Positions 33,003 to 43,598 of a stretch of DNA of 64,000 nt are shown here, piece by piece. The stretch's first letter is position 1. Each line of letters opens with the position of its first letter. Below the pieces are notes generated by a model. The model did not search any database and was not told the origin of the DNA. It was given only the letters and a program-made list of their open reading frames with translations. Where the stretch lies: the NCBI GenBank assembly GCA_003138355.1, contig PLFX01000025.1, forward strand, positions 1-64,000, read 5' to 3'. Made by a program: the position numbers and the translations under genes. This DNA comes from Solirubrobacterales bacterium. Lineage in GTDB: Bacteria > Actinomycetota > Thermoleophilia > Solirubrobacterales > Solirubrobacteraceae.

Positions 33003-34100
33003 ATGACCCCCGACTTCCTGCAGACACTCTGGTACGTCCTGATCGCCGTCCTCTGGGTTGGCTACTTCGTCCTCGAGGGCTTCGACTTCGGCGTCGGCGC
33101 GCTGCTGCGTGTCATCGGCCGCAATGAGGCCGAGAAGCGCGCGCTCATCCACACGATCGGGCCGATCTGGGATGGCAACGAGGTCTGGCTCATAACCGCT
33201 GGCGGGGCAACGTTCGCTGCCTTCCCCGGCTGGTACGCGAGCCTGTTCTCGGGGTTTTACCTCGCGCTGCTGCTGATCCTCCTGTGCCTGATCGCGCGCG
33301 GCGTCTCGTTCGAGTTCTGGGGCAAGAGCGATGACCCGCGTTGGCGCTCCGGCTGGGAGTGGGCGACGACGATCGGCAGCGGTGGCGCCGCGCTGCTGTG
33401 GGGCGTCGGCTGGGCCGACATCGTCCATGGCGTACCGATGAACGCGTCCCACGACGTGACGGCAAAGCTCTGGGACCTGTTGCACCCATACGCGCTCCTC
33501 GGCGGCCTCGTGACGCTGAGCCTGTTCCTCGTCCACGGCGCCAACTTCCTCGCCCTGCGCACCACGGGTGATCTCACCGAGCGCGCGCGCACCCTTGCGC
33601 GGCGCCTGAGCCCGCTTGCGACGATCCTGCTGATCGGCTTCCTCGTCTGGACCGCGTTCGATCAGCCGCACGGTCCGGTCAAGATCTCGGCCCAGGTTCC
33701 GGCCGCCCTCGCCGCCCTGAGCGCGATCTACGCCACGCTCGCCACTTCTCGCCGCAACGACGTGAAGGCCTTCGCCGCGGGCGCCGTCGCGATCGCGATG
33801 CTCTTCGTCAGCCTCGTCTTCGAGCTCTTCCCCTACGCGCTGCCCTCGACGACGAGTCATGCATTCAGCCTGACCCTCGTCGGTGCCGCATCGCACTCCT
33901 ACACGCTCACCGTGATGTCGATCGTCGCAGTGGTGATGGTGCCGATCGTCCTCGCCTACACGGCGTGGACCTACTGGGTCTTCCGTGCCCGCCTCGGCGC
34001 CACCGACTTCGCTGGTGAGGCCACGCCGCTCGCGGGCCTCCAGCGCAAGCTCGGCGGCGATCCGAGCGGCGACGACCAAGCGCCGACGCCTGCGTCATGA
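33003..34100 (+). CDS. cydB: Cytochrome bd oxidase subunit II
   Basis: 365 aa, about eight membrane spans. It begins MTPDFLQTLWYVLIAVLWVG with the conserved YFVLEGFDFGVGALL and GPIWDGNEVWLITAGGATFA segments of CydB. The ATG at 33003 lies 1 nt after the cydA stop; a longer frame starting at 32973 inside cydA is rejected. It forms the membrane heterodimer with CydA. The C-terminus is hydrophilic and overlaps the cydD start by 4 bp (ATGA). Confidence 0.95.
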   Translation: MTPDFLQTLWYVLIAVLWVGYFVLEGFDFGVGALLRVIGRNEAEKRALIHTIGPIWDGNEVWLITAGGATFAAFPGWYASLFSGFYLALLLILLCLIARGVSFEFWGKSDDPRWRSGWEWATTIGSGGAALLWGVGWADIVHGVPMNASHDVTAKLWDLLHPYALLGGLVTLSLFLVHGANFLALRTTGDLTERARTLARRLSPLATILLIGFLVWTAFDQPHGPVKISAQVPAALAALSAIYATLATSRRNDVKAFAAGAVAIAMLFVSLVFELFPYALPSTTSHAFSLTLVGAASHSYTLTVMSIVAVVMVPIVLAYTAWTYWVFRARLGATDFAGEATPLAGLQRKLGGDPSGDDQAPTPAS

Positions 34101-35782
34101 GCCGCGCGGGCGGGCGCGTCGACCGCCGCCTGCTCGCCCACAGCAGCGCGGCGCGCACGCAGCTGGGCGTCGCGGCCTTCCTCGGCGTCCTCACCGCCGT
34201 CGCGGTCGTCGCCCAGGCCGCGCTGCTCGCCCACGTGATCGCCCGCGCCGCGCTCGGTCATGTCGCGCTTGGCGCGCTGAGCGGCACGCTCGCCGCTCTC
34301 GCCCTGGTCGTTGCAGCGCGGGCGCTCGCGGCCGGCGCCTTCGAGACGACGGGCCGGCTCGGCGCGGCACGCGTGATGTCCGAGCTGCGCGCACGGCTCG
34401 CCGAACAGGTCCTCGTGCGCTCGCCGATCGACCGCCGCGCCACGGGAACGGGCGAGCTCGTTGCCGCCGCGGTGCAGGGCGTCGACTCGCTCGAGGCTTA
34501 CTTCGCCGCCTATCTGCCGCAGCTGGTGCTCGGCGCAGCGGTGCCGCTCGCGATCCTGGCCTGGGTCGTGCCGCTCGATCCGATTGCCGCTCTCGTGCTT
34601 GCGGTGACGATTCCGGTCCTGATCGGCTTCATGGTCCTCGTGGGCAAGGGGGCGCAGGCGAAGGCGCGCTCACGCTGGCGGGCGCTCTCCACGCTAAGCG
34701 GCCATTTCCTCGAGGTCGTGCGCGGGCTGCCGACGCTGCGTGCCTATCGACGCGAGGCTGCGCAGGCGCTCAAGATCGAGGCCGTCGCGGAGCGCTACCG
34801 CGTCGAGACGATGGGCACGCTGCGCATCGCATTCTTGTCCGCGCTCGTCCTCGAGCTGTGCGCGATGCTCGGGATCGCGCTCGCCGCCGCGACGATCGGT
34901 GTCCAGCTCGACGGCGGCCATCTCGGACTGCAAACGGGACTCACCGTGCTCATCCTGGCGCCGGAGCTCTATGGCCCGCTTCGCGCCGTCGGCCAGCAGT
35001 TCCACGCCAGCACCGATGCGATGGCGGCCGCGGAGCGCATCTTCGCGGCACTCGACGAGCCGCCCGTGCTTTGCGAGCGACGGGCCCGTGTTGCCCTCGC
35101 GCCCGACCCGGCCCGTGAACCAGTCGTCTTCGATCGCGTCTCGTTCGCCTATCCGGCCCGGCACGAGCTCGTTCTCGACAGCCTCGAGCTCGAGATCACG
35201 CCCGGCGCTACGACCGCGCTACTCGGGCCGAGCGGCGCCGGCAAGACGACAATCGCGGCGTTGGTGTTGCGCCTCGCCGACCCGACGATCGGCGCCGTGC
35301 GTTGCGGCGGCGTCGATCTGCGTGAGGTCGAGCTCGCGGCCTGGCGCGCGCAGCTCGCTTGGGTGCCCCAGCGCGCGCAGATCTTCGCCGCGACGCTCGC
35401 CGAGAACATCGCCCTCGGCGCGCCCCAGGCCAGCCGCCGGCAGATCCGCGCCGCGGCGAGCGCCGCAGGGCTCGACGACCTGCTCAGCTCGCTGCCGCAT
35501 GGCTTCGAGACGCTGCTCGGCGAGGGCGGCCGGGGTCTCTCGGCCGGTCAGGCGCAGCGTGTCGCGCTTGCCCGCGCCTTCGTGCGCAAGTCCTCGCTGG
35601 TGGTCCTCGACGAGCCCACGGCCCACCTTGACGGACTCACCACCGAGCTCATCGCGTCGTCGCTGATTCAGCTGGCTCATGGCCGGACTTTGCTGATCGT
35701 CACCCACGACGACAAGCTTGCCGCACAGGCCGAGCGCACGCTGAAGCTCGATGCTCGGCCTCTGGCCAGGGTGAGTTCGTGA
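34097..35782 (+). CDS. cydD: Thiol reductant ABC exporter subunit CydD
   Basis: 561 aa. About six membrane helices (residues 20-300) are followed by an ATPase domain with Walker A LLGPSGAGKTTIAALVL, signature LSAGQAQRVALARAF and Walker B LVVLDEPTAHLD, all intact. CydDC exports cysteine and glutathione-like thiols and is required for assembly of cytochrome bd. Overlap with cydB (ATGA) and with cydC (GTGA) indicates one translationally coupled operon. The ATPase half ends with a switch His (IVTHDDKLAA). Confidence 0.93.
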   Translation: MSRAGGRVDRRLLAHSSAARTQLGVAAFLGVLTAVAVVAQAALLAHVIARAALGHVALGALSGTLAALALVVAARALAAGAFETTGRLGAARVMSELRARLAEQVLVRSPIDRRATGTGELVAAAVQGVDSLEAYFAAYLPQLVLGAAVPLAILAWVVPLDPIAALVLAVTIPVLIGFMVLVGKGAQAKARSRWRALSTLSGHFLEVVRGLPTLRAYRREAAQALKIEAVAERYRVETMGTLRIAFLSALVLELCAMLGIALAAATIGVQLDGGHLGLQTGLTVLILAPELYGPLRAVGQQFHASTDAMAAAERIFAALDEPPVLCERRARVALAPDPAREPVVFDRVSFAYPARHELVLDSLELEITPGATTALLGPSGAGKTTIAALVLRLADPTIGAVRCGGVDLREVELAAWRAQLAWVPQRAQIFAATLAENIALGAPQASRRQIRAAASAAGLDDLLSSLPHGFETLLGEGGRGLSAGQAQRVALARAFVRKSSLVVLDEPTAHLDGLTTELIASSLIQLAHGRTLLIVTHDDKLAAQAERTLKLDARPLARVSS

Positions 35783-37458
35783 GCGACGCGGTCCGTAGCC
35801 TGCGCGAAGCGGCGCGCGCCGGTGCGACAGAACGCCGGCGGCTCGTCATCTCGGTGCTGCTCGGCTTCGGCGCCGTCGCTGCCGCGACGGCGCTCATGAT
35901 CTGCTCCGGCTATCTGATCTCGCGGGCGGCGCAGCGGCCGGACATCCTCAGACTGAGCGCGGTGATCGTCGCGGTTCGGGCGCTCGCGCTCTCGCGCTCG
36001 CTGCTTCGCTACGGCGAGCGGCTCAGCTCGCACGACGCGGCGCTGCGCCTTCTCGGGCGCACGCGCGCGCTCTTCTACCGGCGCATCGCCCCGCTCGTCC
36101 CCGGCGATCTCGGCGGACCGCGCAGCGGCGACCTGCTCGCGCGCTTCGTCGGCGACGTCGACACGCTCCAGGATCTCTACCTGCGCGCGCTTGCCCCGCC
36201 GATCACCGCAGCGCTCGTGATCTGCGCGGCCTCGATCACCGCCTGGCTGTTCCTCCCGGCCGCGGGTCCCGTCGTGTTCGTCAGCCTGCTCGTCGCCGCG
36301 ACCGTGGTGCCGGCGCTCGCGGCGCTGATGTCGCACGCGTCCGGACGCCGCCAGGCGCCGGCTCGCGCCGCCCTTAGCTCCGAGCTCGTCGAAACCATCG
36401 ACGGCGCCGCGGAGCTGGCCGTCGCGGGGCGCGCCGAGGAGCGGATCTCGCGGTTGCGCGAGGCCGACGCACGCCTTGCCCGCGTCGCGCGGGGCGATGC
36501 GCTCGCCGCCGGGGCCACGACCGCCCTCGGCTCGCTCGTTGCGGGTCTTGCAGTCGTTTGGCTGCTTCTCGCCGTCGTACCGGCTGTGCGCGACGGTTCG
36601 CTTGCCGGCGTGCTCGCCGCGTCGCTCGCCTTCCTCGTGCTCGCGTCGTTCGAGGGGGTGGCGCCGCTCCAGCTGGCGGCGCGCCGCCTGAGCGCCTGCG
36701 CCGAAGCGGCCCGCCGTCTTTCCGAGCTGACCTCGCGTCGGCCCTCGATCATCGATCCCCCGGTGCCGCGCGCGCTGCCCCTTGGCGGCGACCTCCTGCT
36801 CGACGGCGTCGCGGTTCGCTACGCGTCGAGCGCAGGCGGCGCAACTGGGCCCTGGGTTCTCCGTGACGTCAACCTGCGGCTGCGGTCTGGGGCGCACCTC
36901 GCGCTACAGGGGGCGAGCGGTGCGGGCAAGACGACGCTGGCGCAGCTGCTCGTCCGTTTCCGTGATCCGGACGCCGGGACGCTCACGCTCGGCGGTGTCG
37001 ACGTGCGCGAGCTGACCCAGGATGATCTGCGCAGCGCGGTCGTCCTCGCCGCGCAGGACGCCCACCTGTTCGACACCACGCTGCGCGAGAACATCCTGCT
37101 CGCGCGGCGCGACGCGAGTGACGAGGAGATCTTCGGGGCGCTCGCGGAAGCCGGAGCCGAGGCCTGGGCACGCGCGCTCCCGGACGGCCTCGACACTCGC
37201 CTCGGTGAGGCCGGCTGTCTGGTCTCCGGCGGCGAGCGCCAGCGCGTCGCGCTCGCCCGCGCTTTCCTCTCCCGCGCGCGCTTCCTGATCCTCGACGAGC
37301 CGACTGCGCATCTCGACCGTGACACCGCGGAGTCGATCATGCGCACGATCGCGCGGTCGAACGGCGGGCGTGGGGTACTAGTCATCACGCATGGCGACGC
37401 CGGTCTCGACGAGTTCGACGAGGTGCTCTCGCTGCGCGACGGCGTGATCGTTAGCTGA
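35779..37458 (+). CDS. cydC: Thiol reductant ABC exporter subunit CydC
   Basis: 559 aa from a GTG that overlaps the cydD stop. A six-span membrane domain (residues about 25-310, with ICSGYLISRAAQRPDILRLS, typical of CydC) is followed by an ATPase with Walker A LQGASGAGKTTLAQLLV, signature VSGGERQRVALARAF and Walker B FLILDEPTAHLD. It pairs with CydD as a heterodimeric exporter. Its 3' end overlaps the convergent acetate kinase gene by 8 bp, leaving no room for a terminator. Confidence 0.93.
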   Translation: MSDAVRSLREAARAGATERRRLVISVLLGFGAVAAATALMICSGYLISRAAQRPDILRLSAVIVAVRALALSRSLLRYGERLSSHDAALRLLGRTRALFYRRIAPLVPGDLGGPRSGDLLARFVGDVDTLQDLYLRALAPPITAALVICAASITAWLFLPAAGPVVFVSLLVAATVVPALAALMSHASGRRQAPARAALSSELVETIDGAAELAVAGRAEERISRLREADARLARVARGDALAAGATTALGSLVAGLAVVWLLLAVVPAVRDGSLAGVLAASLAFLVLASFEGVAPLQLAARRLSACAEAARRLSELTSRRPSIIDPPVPRALPLGGDLLLDGVAVRYASSAGGATGPWVLRDVNLRLRSGAHLALQGASGAGKTTLAQLLVRFRDPDAGTLTLGGVDVRELTQDDLRSAVVLAAQDAHLFDTTLRENILLARRDASDEEIFGALAEAGAEAWARALPDGLDTRLGEAGCLVSGGERQRVALARAFLSRARFLILDEPTAHLDRDTAESIMRTIARSNGGRGVLVITHGDAGLDEFDEVLSLRDGVIVS

Positions 37459-38533
37459 GAACGGCGCGCGTCTGGCGCGCGATCTCGAGGTCCTCTCGCG
37501 CAGTGACCACGACGGTCTGCACGGGCGCTCCGAGCGCGCTGATGTTGGCATCGGCGTGCGCGGTGTCGTTGGCCGTCTCGTTGATGTGCACACCGAGATA
37601 GGCGAGGTCGCGAGCCGCGCGAGCACGGATCGGCGCCGCGTGCTCCCCGATGCCGCCGGTGAAGGCGAGCACGTCGATCCCTCCGAGCGCGCCGACCATC
37701 GCCGCGATCTCCAGCTTCAGGCGGTGGCAGTAGACATCAAGCGCGAGCTGCGCTCCCGGCTCGCCGGTCTCCGCTCGTTCGAGCACCTCGCGCATGTCGG
37801 CGCTGCCCGCGAGCCCGACTAGTCCCGATCTCTGCTCGAGGCCGTCGGCGAGCTCCTCGTGCGGCATCCGCTCGGCGAGCCACAGGACGAGTCCGGGATC
37901 GACGCTGCCCGACCGCGTCGCCATGACAAGGCCCTCGAGCGGCGTGAAGCCCATCGTTGTATCGATCGAGCGGCCGTCCGCGATCGCGCACAGCGAAGCT
38001 CCCGCGCCAAGATGGCAGCTCACGATCCGCCCGCCCGCGCTCGCCCCCGCGAGCGCCGGCGCGCGCCGTGCCGTCCACGCGTGCGACAGGCCGTGGAAGC
38101 CGAAGCGGCGCAGGGGCCAGCGCGCGCGCCATGGTTGCGGCAGCGCATAGGTTCTGGCGGCTGGTCCGAGCGTCGCGTGAAATGCCGTGTCGAAGCATGC
38201 GACCGCCGGCAGGTCGGGCAGCGTCGCCGAGACGAGCTCGAGAGCGGCGAGAGCCGGCGGCTGATGTAGCGGCGCGAGCTCGCTCAGCTCGTGCAACTGC
38301 TCGATGACCTCCGCGCTGACGCGGCAAGCTTGCGCGAGCTGCTCGCCGCCGTGCACGATCCGGTGTCCGACGGCTAGTGCGCCCGCGAGCTCGTCCAATG
38401 CGGCGCGCACCTCGTCCTCGTCATACGGCGCCTCGAGCACACGCGCGCCGAGGAGCTCGTCGGCCTCGCCGACGAGGGCGAGCTTGAGCGTGCTCGAGCC
38501 CGCGTTGACGACTAGGACGAGCCGGTCGGCCAG
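37451..38533 (-). CDS. ackA: Acetate kinase (non-ATG start)
   Basis: About 360 aa. Motifs: [27 protein letters not shown] (catalytic Arg), [44 protein letters not shown] and [13 protein letters not shown]. It makes ATP and acetate from acetyl-phosphate. The usual HLGNGAS reads HLGAGAS here. No ATG, GTG or TTG lies near the expected N-terminus: the first codons overlap the end of xfp, and CTG at 38533 or 38539 is the best candidate. So either CTG initiation coupled to xfp termination or a sequence error must be assumed. It directly follows phosphoketolase, whose product acetyl-phosphate is its substrate. Confidence 0.88.
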   Translation of the reverse strand: MADRLVLVVNAGSSTLKLALVGEADELLGARVLEAPYDEDEVRAALDELAGALAVGHRIVHGGEQLAQACRVSAEVIEQLHELSELAPLHQPPALAALELVSATLPDLPAVACFDTAFHATLGPAARTYALPQPWRARWPLRRFGFHGLSHAWTARRAPALAGASAGGRIVSCHLGAGASLCAIADGRSIDTTMGFTPLEGLVMATRSGSVDPGLVLWLAERMPHEELADGLEQRSGLVGLAGSADMREVLERAETGEPGAQLALDVYCHRLKLEIAAMVGALGGIDVLAFTGGIGEHAAPIRARAARDLAYLGVHINETANDTAHADANISALGAPVQTVVVTAREDLEIARQTRAVLS

Positions 38534-40902
38534 GTCCAGTCCTTGATCTCGGGCGGATCGTCGCCGTGTTCGCGCGTGTAGGCCCGGCAGCGCAGGCGCG
38601 TGTCCTCCATCTCCTGGCGCAGCGGGGCGCAACGCTCGCCGAGCCCCGGTACGCGATCGACGACGTCGATCACCAGATGGAAGCGGTCGAGATCGTTGAG
38701 CATCACCATGTCGAAGGGCGTCGTCGTCGTGCCCTCCTCCTTGAAGCCGCGCACGTGGATGTTGTGGTGGTTGGTCCGGCGGTAGGTGAGGCGGTGAATC
38801 AGCCAGGGATAGCCGTGGTAGGCGAAGATCACCGGTTGGGTCGCGGTGAAGAGGGCGTCGAACTCGCCGTCGCTGAGGCCGTGCGGATGCTCGCTCGCCG
38901 GCTGCAGGCGCATCAGGTCGACGACGTTGATCACGCGCACGCGTAGCTCGGGCAGTTGCTCGCGCAGAATCGCCGCCGCGGCGAGGGTTTCGAGCGTCGG
39001 GACGTCGCCGGCGCAGGCGAGCACGACATCGGGCTGCGCGCCCGTGTCGTTCGACGCCCACGCCCAGATCCCGAGGCCGCGCGTGCAGTGGAGGATCGCC
39101 GACTCGGCGTCGAGGTAGTTGAGCTGCGGCTGCTTGCCGGCGACGATCACGTTGACGTAATGGCGCGAGCGCAGCGCGTGGTCGGCGACCGACAGCAGCG
39201 TGTTGGCGTCCGGCGGCAAGTAGACGCGGATGATCTCCGCCTTCTTGTTGATGACGTGGTCGATGAAGCCGGGGTCCTGATGCGAGAAGCCGTTGTGGTC
39301 CTGGCGCCAGACGTGCGAGGAGAGCAGGTAGTTGAGTGAGGCGATCGGGCGCCGCCAGGGAATCTCACGCGTCACCTTCAGCCACTTGGCGTGCTGATTG
39401 AACATCGAGTCGATGATGTGGATGAACGCCTCGTAGCAGTTGAACAGGCCGTGACGCCCGGTCAACAGGTAGCCCTCGAGCCAGCCCTGGCAGAGGTGCT
39501 CGCTAAGCACCTCCATCACGCGCCCGTCGGGTGCGAGGTGATCGTCGCTGGGGAGCAGCTGCGCCTCCCACGTCCGGTTGGTCGCCTCGAACAGCGCGCC
39601 GAGGCGGTTCGAGGCCGTTTCGTCTGGGCCCATGACGCGGAAGTTGTCGGCGTTGTCGCGCATGACATCGCGCAGGTAGGTTCCGAGTACGCGCGTCGCC
39701 TCGCTGGAGGTGCTGCCGGGCGCCGCTACCTCGACGGCGTAGTCCCTGAAGTCCGGCAGCTCGAGGTCGCGCAGCAGCAGGCCGCCGTTGGCGTGCGGGT
39801 TGGCGCCCATGCGCCGCTCGCCGGCCGGCGCCTGAGCCGTGAGCTCCGCGCGCAGCGCGCCGGACTCCTCGAACAGCTCCTCCGGCTTGTAGGAGCGCAT
39901 CCACTGCTCGAGTTGCGCGAGGTGCTGCGGGTTCGTGCGCACCTCGGACAGCGGCACTTGGTGCGAGCGGAAGCTGCCCTCGGCGGGCAGACCGTCAACC
40001 GTCTTCGGCCCCGTCCAGCCTTTCGGCGAGCGCAGGACGATCATCGGCCAGCGCGGGCGCGTGACCTCTGTCTCGGTTAGAGCGTGCTCGCGGATTGCGG
40101 CGATCTCCGCGAGGACCTCGTCGAGCGTTGCCGCCATCAGCTGGTGCATGCTCGCCGGGTCGTCGCCCTCGACGAAGTGGGGCGCGTAGCCGTAGCCCTC
40201 GAGCAAAGCGCGCAGCTCGGCCTCGGGGATCCGCGCGAGCACGGTGGGACCGGCGATCTTGTAACCGTTGAGGTGGAGGATCGGCAGCACCGTCCCGTCG
40301 CGCTGCGCGTCGAGGAACTTGTTCGAGTGCCAGCTCGCAGCGAGCGGGCCCGTTTCGGCTTCGCCGTCGCCGACGACGCAGACAGCCAGCAGGTCCGGGT
40401 TGTCGAAGACCGCGCCATAGGCGTGCACCAGGGCGTAGCCGAGCTCGCCGCCCTCGTGGATCGATCCCGGTGTCTCGGGCGCCACATGGCTCGGGATGCC
40501 GCCCGGAAAGGAGAATTGGCGGAACAGCCGCCGCAGACCCTCCTCGGAGTGCCCGATCCGGGGGTACACCTCGCTATAGCTCCCTTCGAGATAGGTGCTC
40601 GCGACGAGGGCCGGTCCGCCATGCCCGGGACCCGTGATGAAGATCGCGTTCAGGTCGTGCGCCTTGATCACGCGGTTCATGTGCGCGTAGATGAAGGTGA
40701 GACCCGGCGTCGTCCCCCAGTGGCCCAGTAGGCGGGGCTTGACATGCTCCGGCCGCAGCGGCTCACGCAGCAGCGGGTTGTCGATCAGGTAGATCTGCCC
40801 GACCGCCAGGTAGTTCGCCGCGCGCCACCAGCGGTCGATCAACTCCAGCTCGTCGGTCCCGAGCGGACCGTCCGCTCGGACGCCGGTGGTGCTTTCGCTC
40901 AT
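38512..40902 (-). CDS. xfp: Phosphoketolase (xylulose-5-P/fructose-6-P)
   Basis: 796 aa, the usual XFP length. It begins with the typical [20 protein letters not shown], has [39 protein letters not shown] and the TPP segment [20 protein letters not shown], and later [16 protein letters not shown]. It cleaves xylulose-5-P (and probably fructose-6-P) with phosphate to acetyl-phosphate plus GAP or erythrose-4-P. It overlaps the preceding acyl-CoA synthetase fusion by 4 bp (ATGA) and the following ackA. The pair xfp-ackA gives one ATP per sugar cleaved. Confidence 0.95.
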   Translation of the reverse strand: MSESTTGVRADGPLGTDELELIDRWWRAANYLAVGQIYLIDNPLLREPLRPEHVKPRLLGHWGTTPGLTFIYAHMNRVIKAHDLNAIFITGPGHGGPALVASTYLEGSYSEVYPRIGHSEEGLRRLFRQFSFPGGIPSHVAPETPGSIHEGGELGYALVHAYGAVFDNPDLLAVCVVGDGEAETGPLAASWHSNKFLDAQRDGTVLPILHLNGYKIAGPTVLARIPEAELRALLEGYGYAPHFVEGDDPASMHQLMAATLDEVLAEIAAIREHALTETEVTRPRWPMIVLRSPKGWTGPKTVDGLPAEGSFRSHQVPLSEVRTNPQHLAQLEQWMRSYKPEELFEESGALRAELTAQAPAGERRMGANPHANGGLLLRDLELPDFRDYAVEVAAPGSTSSEATRVLGTYLRDVMRDNADNFRVMGPDETASNRLGALFEATNRTWEAQLLPSDDHLAPDGRVMEVLSEHLCQGWLEGYLLTGRHGLFNCYEAFIHIIDSMFNQHAKWLKVTREIPWRRPIASLNYLLSSHVWRQDHNGFSHQDPGFIDHVINKKAEIIRVYLPPDANTLLSVADHALRSRHYVNVIVAGKQPQLNYLDAESAILHCTRGLGIWAWASNDTGAQPDVVLACAGDVPTLETLAAAAILREQLPELRVRVINVVDLMRLQPASEHPHGLSDGEFDALFTATQPVIFAYHGYPWLIHRLTYRRTNHHNIHVRGFKEEGTTTTPFDMVMLNDLDRFHLVIDVVDRVPGLGERCAPLRQEMEDTRLRCRAYTREHGDDPPEIKDWTWPTGSS

Positions 40903-43598
40903 GTCTCGACAGAGGGTCGCACAGGCGGCGGTGGCGGTGTCTCCAGCCGCACGCGTGCGTCGATCGCGAGCACTCCATCGGTCAGCACGATGACCGGGTT
41001 GAGGTCCATCTCGACCACCTCGGGGTGCGCCTCGACGAGCGCGCTGACCCGCAGCAGGAGCTCCTCGAGCGCGGCGATATCACACGCCGGTGCGCCGCGA
41101 TAGCCGTCGAGCAAGGGGAAGAGGCGCAGCGAGCGCAGCATCTCGTGCGCGTCGAGGTCGGTCAGCGGCGTCAATCGGGCCTGGACGTCGCCAAGCAACT
41201 CGGTCGAGGTTCCGCCGGCGCCCGCCGCGATCAGCGGACCGAACGCGGGGTCTTGCACGACACCGACGATCAGCTCGACTCCTTGTGGCGCCATTGCCTG
41301 CACGTGGAAGCCGTCGGGCTCGAAGCCGGCCTTCTCGACCGCGCGCGTCATCTTCTCGGCTGCCCGCTCCACCTGTCCCGGGCGCAGTCCGACCGCTACC
41401 GCACCCGCGTCACTCTTGTGCACGAGGCCCGGCGCCATCGCCTTCAGGGCCACGCTGCCGCCGATCTCGCTCGCCGCGCGCGCCGCCTCGCTGGCGTTGG
41501 CCACGAAGTGCTGCGCCGGCGTTGCGATTCCGTAGCAGTGCAGCAGCTTCGCGACGTCCTGCGCCCCGAGCCAACCGGCTCCGGTCCCGAGCGCGTGCGC
41601 GATCACGGCGGCGGCCTCGTCGGTGCGCGCGCCCGCGAACGCCGGGATCGCCCCGACCGGAGCCTCGCGCCAGGCCCCGTAGCGTGCGGCGTGACCGATT
41701 GCGCGCGCGGCGTCCTCGGGGAAGGCGAAGCGCGGGATTGGCTTGTCGCCGCGGTGCAGCCCGAGCTCGGCCTCCTCGACCATGAAGACCGTTGTCAAGG
41801 GCAAGTCCGCGGGCAGCCGCTCGGCCGCGACGGAGAGCGCTGCTGCCACATCGGCTGGCGCCGTTACCAGCGTCGGTACGTAGATCACGATCACGGCGTC
41901 GGCGACATCGGCGCGCCCCACCGCCTCGACCGCTTCGCGGAAGTTCTCGGCGGTGGCGGTCGCGATCACGTCGATCGGGTTGGTGACCGACGCCTCCGGC
42001 GGAAGGATCGTGCTCAGCTCGTCGCGCAGCTTCGCCGGCAGCTCGACCACTTGGAGCCCGGCCGTTTCGCAGGCGTCCGCGGCGAGGATCCCCGGTCCGC
42101 CGCCGTTGGTCAGGATCACGACACGGGTGCCGCGTGGCGCCGGCTGCGCCGACAGCAGCGCGGCGACGTCAAACAGCTCCCCGAGCGTCTCGGTTCGGAT
42201 CACGCCGGCTTGGCGGAACAGGGCATCGACGGTCACGTCCGATGTGGCGAGCAACGCGCCCGTGTGCGACGAGGTCGCGCGCGCGCCGGCCGCAGAGCGA
42301 CCACTCTTGACGGCAACGATCGGCTTGCTGCGCCCCACGCGACGCGCGACGCGCGAGAACTTCCGGGCGTTGCCGAAGGATTCGAGGTAGAGCAGGATCA
42401 CGTTCGTGTTCGGGTCCTGCTCCCAGTACTGGAGGAAGTCGTTGCCCGACAAATCCACCTTGTTGCCGACCGAGACGAACGCGGAGAGCCCGAGGTTCAG
42501 GCGGTTGGCGGCCTGCACGATCGCGATGCCGAGGCCACCGCTCTGCGACAGGAACCCGACACTCCCCGGCCGCGGGGCAAGCGGGATGAACGTGGCATCG
42601 AGCTGTACGTCGGGTGCCGTGTTGAGCACGCCGATGCAGTTCGGTCCGACGATTCGCATCCCGTAGGCGCGGCAGATCTCGAGCACCTCCTGCTGGGCTC
42701 GCGTCCCCGCCTCGCCGCATTCGGCGAATCCGGCCGAGATCACGACCAGTCCGCGCACGCCCGCCGCGCCGCACTCGCGTACGACGTCGGGAACAGTCGG
42801 CGCGGGGACGGCGATCACCGCGAGGTCTGGCTTCGCCGGCAGGTCGCCGACCGACGCGTACGCCGCCATCGACTGAACCGAGCTCGCGGTCGGGTTGACC
42901 GGGTAGACGATCCCCTGGAAGTTGTTCGCGACGAGGTTGTGGAGAATCTCGCCGCCGACGGTGCCGCGCCGGCGCGATGCCCCGATCAGCGCGACGACCT
43001 TTGGCGCGAGGATCGCATCGACCGCCGCGACGCTGGCGATCCGGTCGCGATCCTCGAAACGGTCCCAGCCGCCGGCCGTGAGCTCGGTCGGCATCGTGAA
43101 GGAGACGAGGTCCACACCTGAGCGAACCTCGACGCGAAAGCCGCTCTCGCGAAAGACCTCGATCATCAGGTGGTTGTCCGGCCGGGTGATCGCCGTGAAC
43201 GTGTTGACCCCGTGCTCCTGTGCGTGCGCTGCGAGGTGCGCGAGCAGCGTCGTTGCCACCCCGAGACCCTGGTAGGCGTCGCTGATCGCGAACGCGATCT
43301 CGGCTGAGTCGGCGTCCTCGCCGGAATACCCGGCGTGGCCGACGATCTCGGCGTCGGCACCGGCCGTGGCCACGAGCCCGTGATCGCGCGCGGGGTCGAG
43401 GTGTGTGAACTGATGCGCCTGGCCCGCGAGGTCCGGGGCGGCAGAGAAGAAGCGCAGCACGCGCGAGCGCTGCGAGAGACCGCTCAGAAAGGCCTTGACC
43501 CGCGCCTCGTCATCGGGTCGTACCGCGCGCACCCGCACGGTCGAGCCGTCGCGCAGAACGACATCGGTCCCGGGAGCGATTTGCTCGCCGGCGATCAA
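40899..43598 (-). CDS. GNAT / ADP-forming acyl-CoA synthetase fusion
   Basis: 899 aa. Residues about 15-165 are a GNAT acetyltransferase (acetyl-CoA loop [16 protein letters not shown]). Residues about 190-490 hold the CoA-binding and ligase domains ([32 protein letters not shown]) with a candidate phospho-His in [12 protein letters not shown]. Residues about 670-885 are ATP-grasp ([19 protein letters not shown]). The layout equals ADP-forming acetyl-CoA synthetase alpha+beta with GNAT at the N-terminus, unlike E. coli PatZ where GNAT is C-terminal. It may make ATP from acetyl-CoA, or act mainly as a protein acetyltransferase controlling acetate metabolism. Linked by ATGA overlaps to both neighbours. 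Confidence 0.88.
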   Translation of the reverse strand: MIAGEQIAPGTDVVLRDGSTVRVRAVRPDDEARVKAFLSGLSQRSRVLRFFSAAPDLAGQAHQFTHLDPARDHGLVATAGADAEIVGHAGYSGEDADSAEIAFAISDAYQGLGVATTLLAHLAAHAQEHGVNTFTAITRPDNHLMIEVFRESGFRVEVRSGVDLVSFTMPTELTAGGWDRFEDRDRIASVAAVDAILAPKVVALIGASRRRGTVGGEILHNLVANNFQGIVYPVNPTASSVQSMAAYASVGDLPAKPDLAVIAVPAPTVPDVVRECGAAGVRGLVVISAGFAECGEAGTRAQQEVLEICRAYGMRIVGPNCIGVLNTAPDVQLDATFIPLAPRPGSVGFLSQSGGLGIAIVQAANRLNLGLSAFVSVGNKVDLSGNDFLQYWEQDPNTNVILLYLESFGNARKFSRVARRVGRSKPIVAVKSGRSAAGARATSSHTGALLATSDVTVDALFRQAGVIRTETLGELFDVAALLSAQPAPRGTRVVILTNGGGPGILAADACETAGLQVVELPAKLRDELSTILPPEASVTNPIDVIATATAENFREAVEAVGRADVADAVIVIYVPTLVTAPADVAAALSVAAERLPADLPLTTVFMVEEAELGLHRGDKPIPRFAFPEDAARAIGHAARYGAWREAPVGAIPAFAGARTDEAAAVIAHALGTGAGWLGAQDVAKLLHCYGIATPAQHFVANASEAARAASEIGGSVALKAMAPGLVHKSDAGAVAVGLRPGQVERAAEKMTRAVEKAGFEPDGFHVQAMAPQGVELIVGVVQDPAFGPLIAAGAGGTSTELLGDVQARLTPLTDLDAHEMLRSLRLFPLLDGYRGAPACDIAALEELLLRVSALVEAHPEVVEMDLNPVIVLTDGVLAIDARVRLETPPPPPVRPSVET

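Noticed and set aside
37451-39061. A 536-aa protein extending acetate kinase upstream through xfp
   Set aside because: The first about 175 residues are an Arg-rich out-of-frame reading of xfp; acetate kinase homology begins only at about 38518.
41025-43121. Long open frame on the plus strand opposite the acyl-CoA synthetase fusion (698 codons)
   Set aside because: Arg/Asp/His-rich translation without any domain; it is the antisense shadow of a well-supported gene, as is usual in GC-rich DNA.
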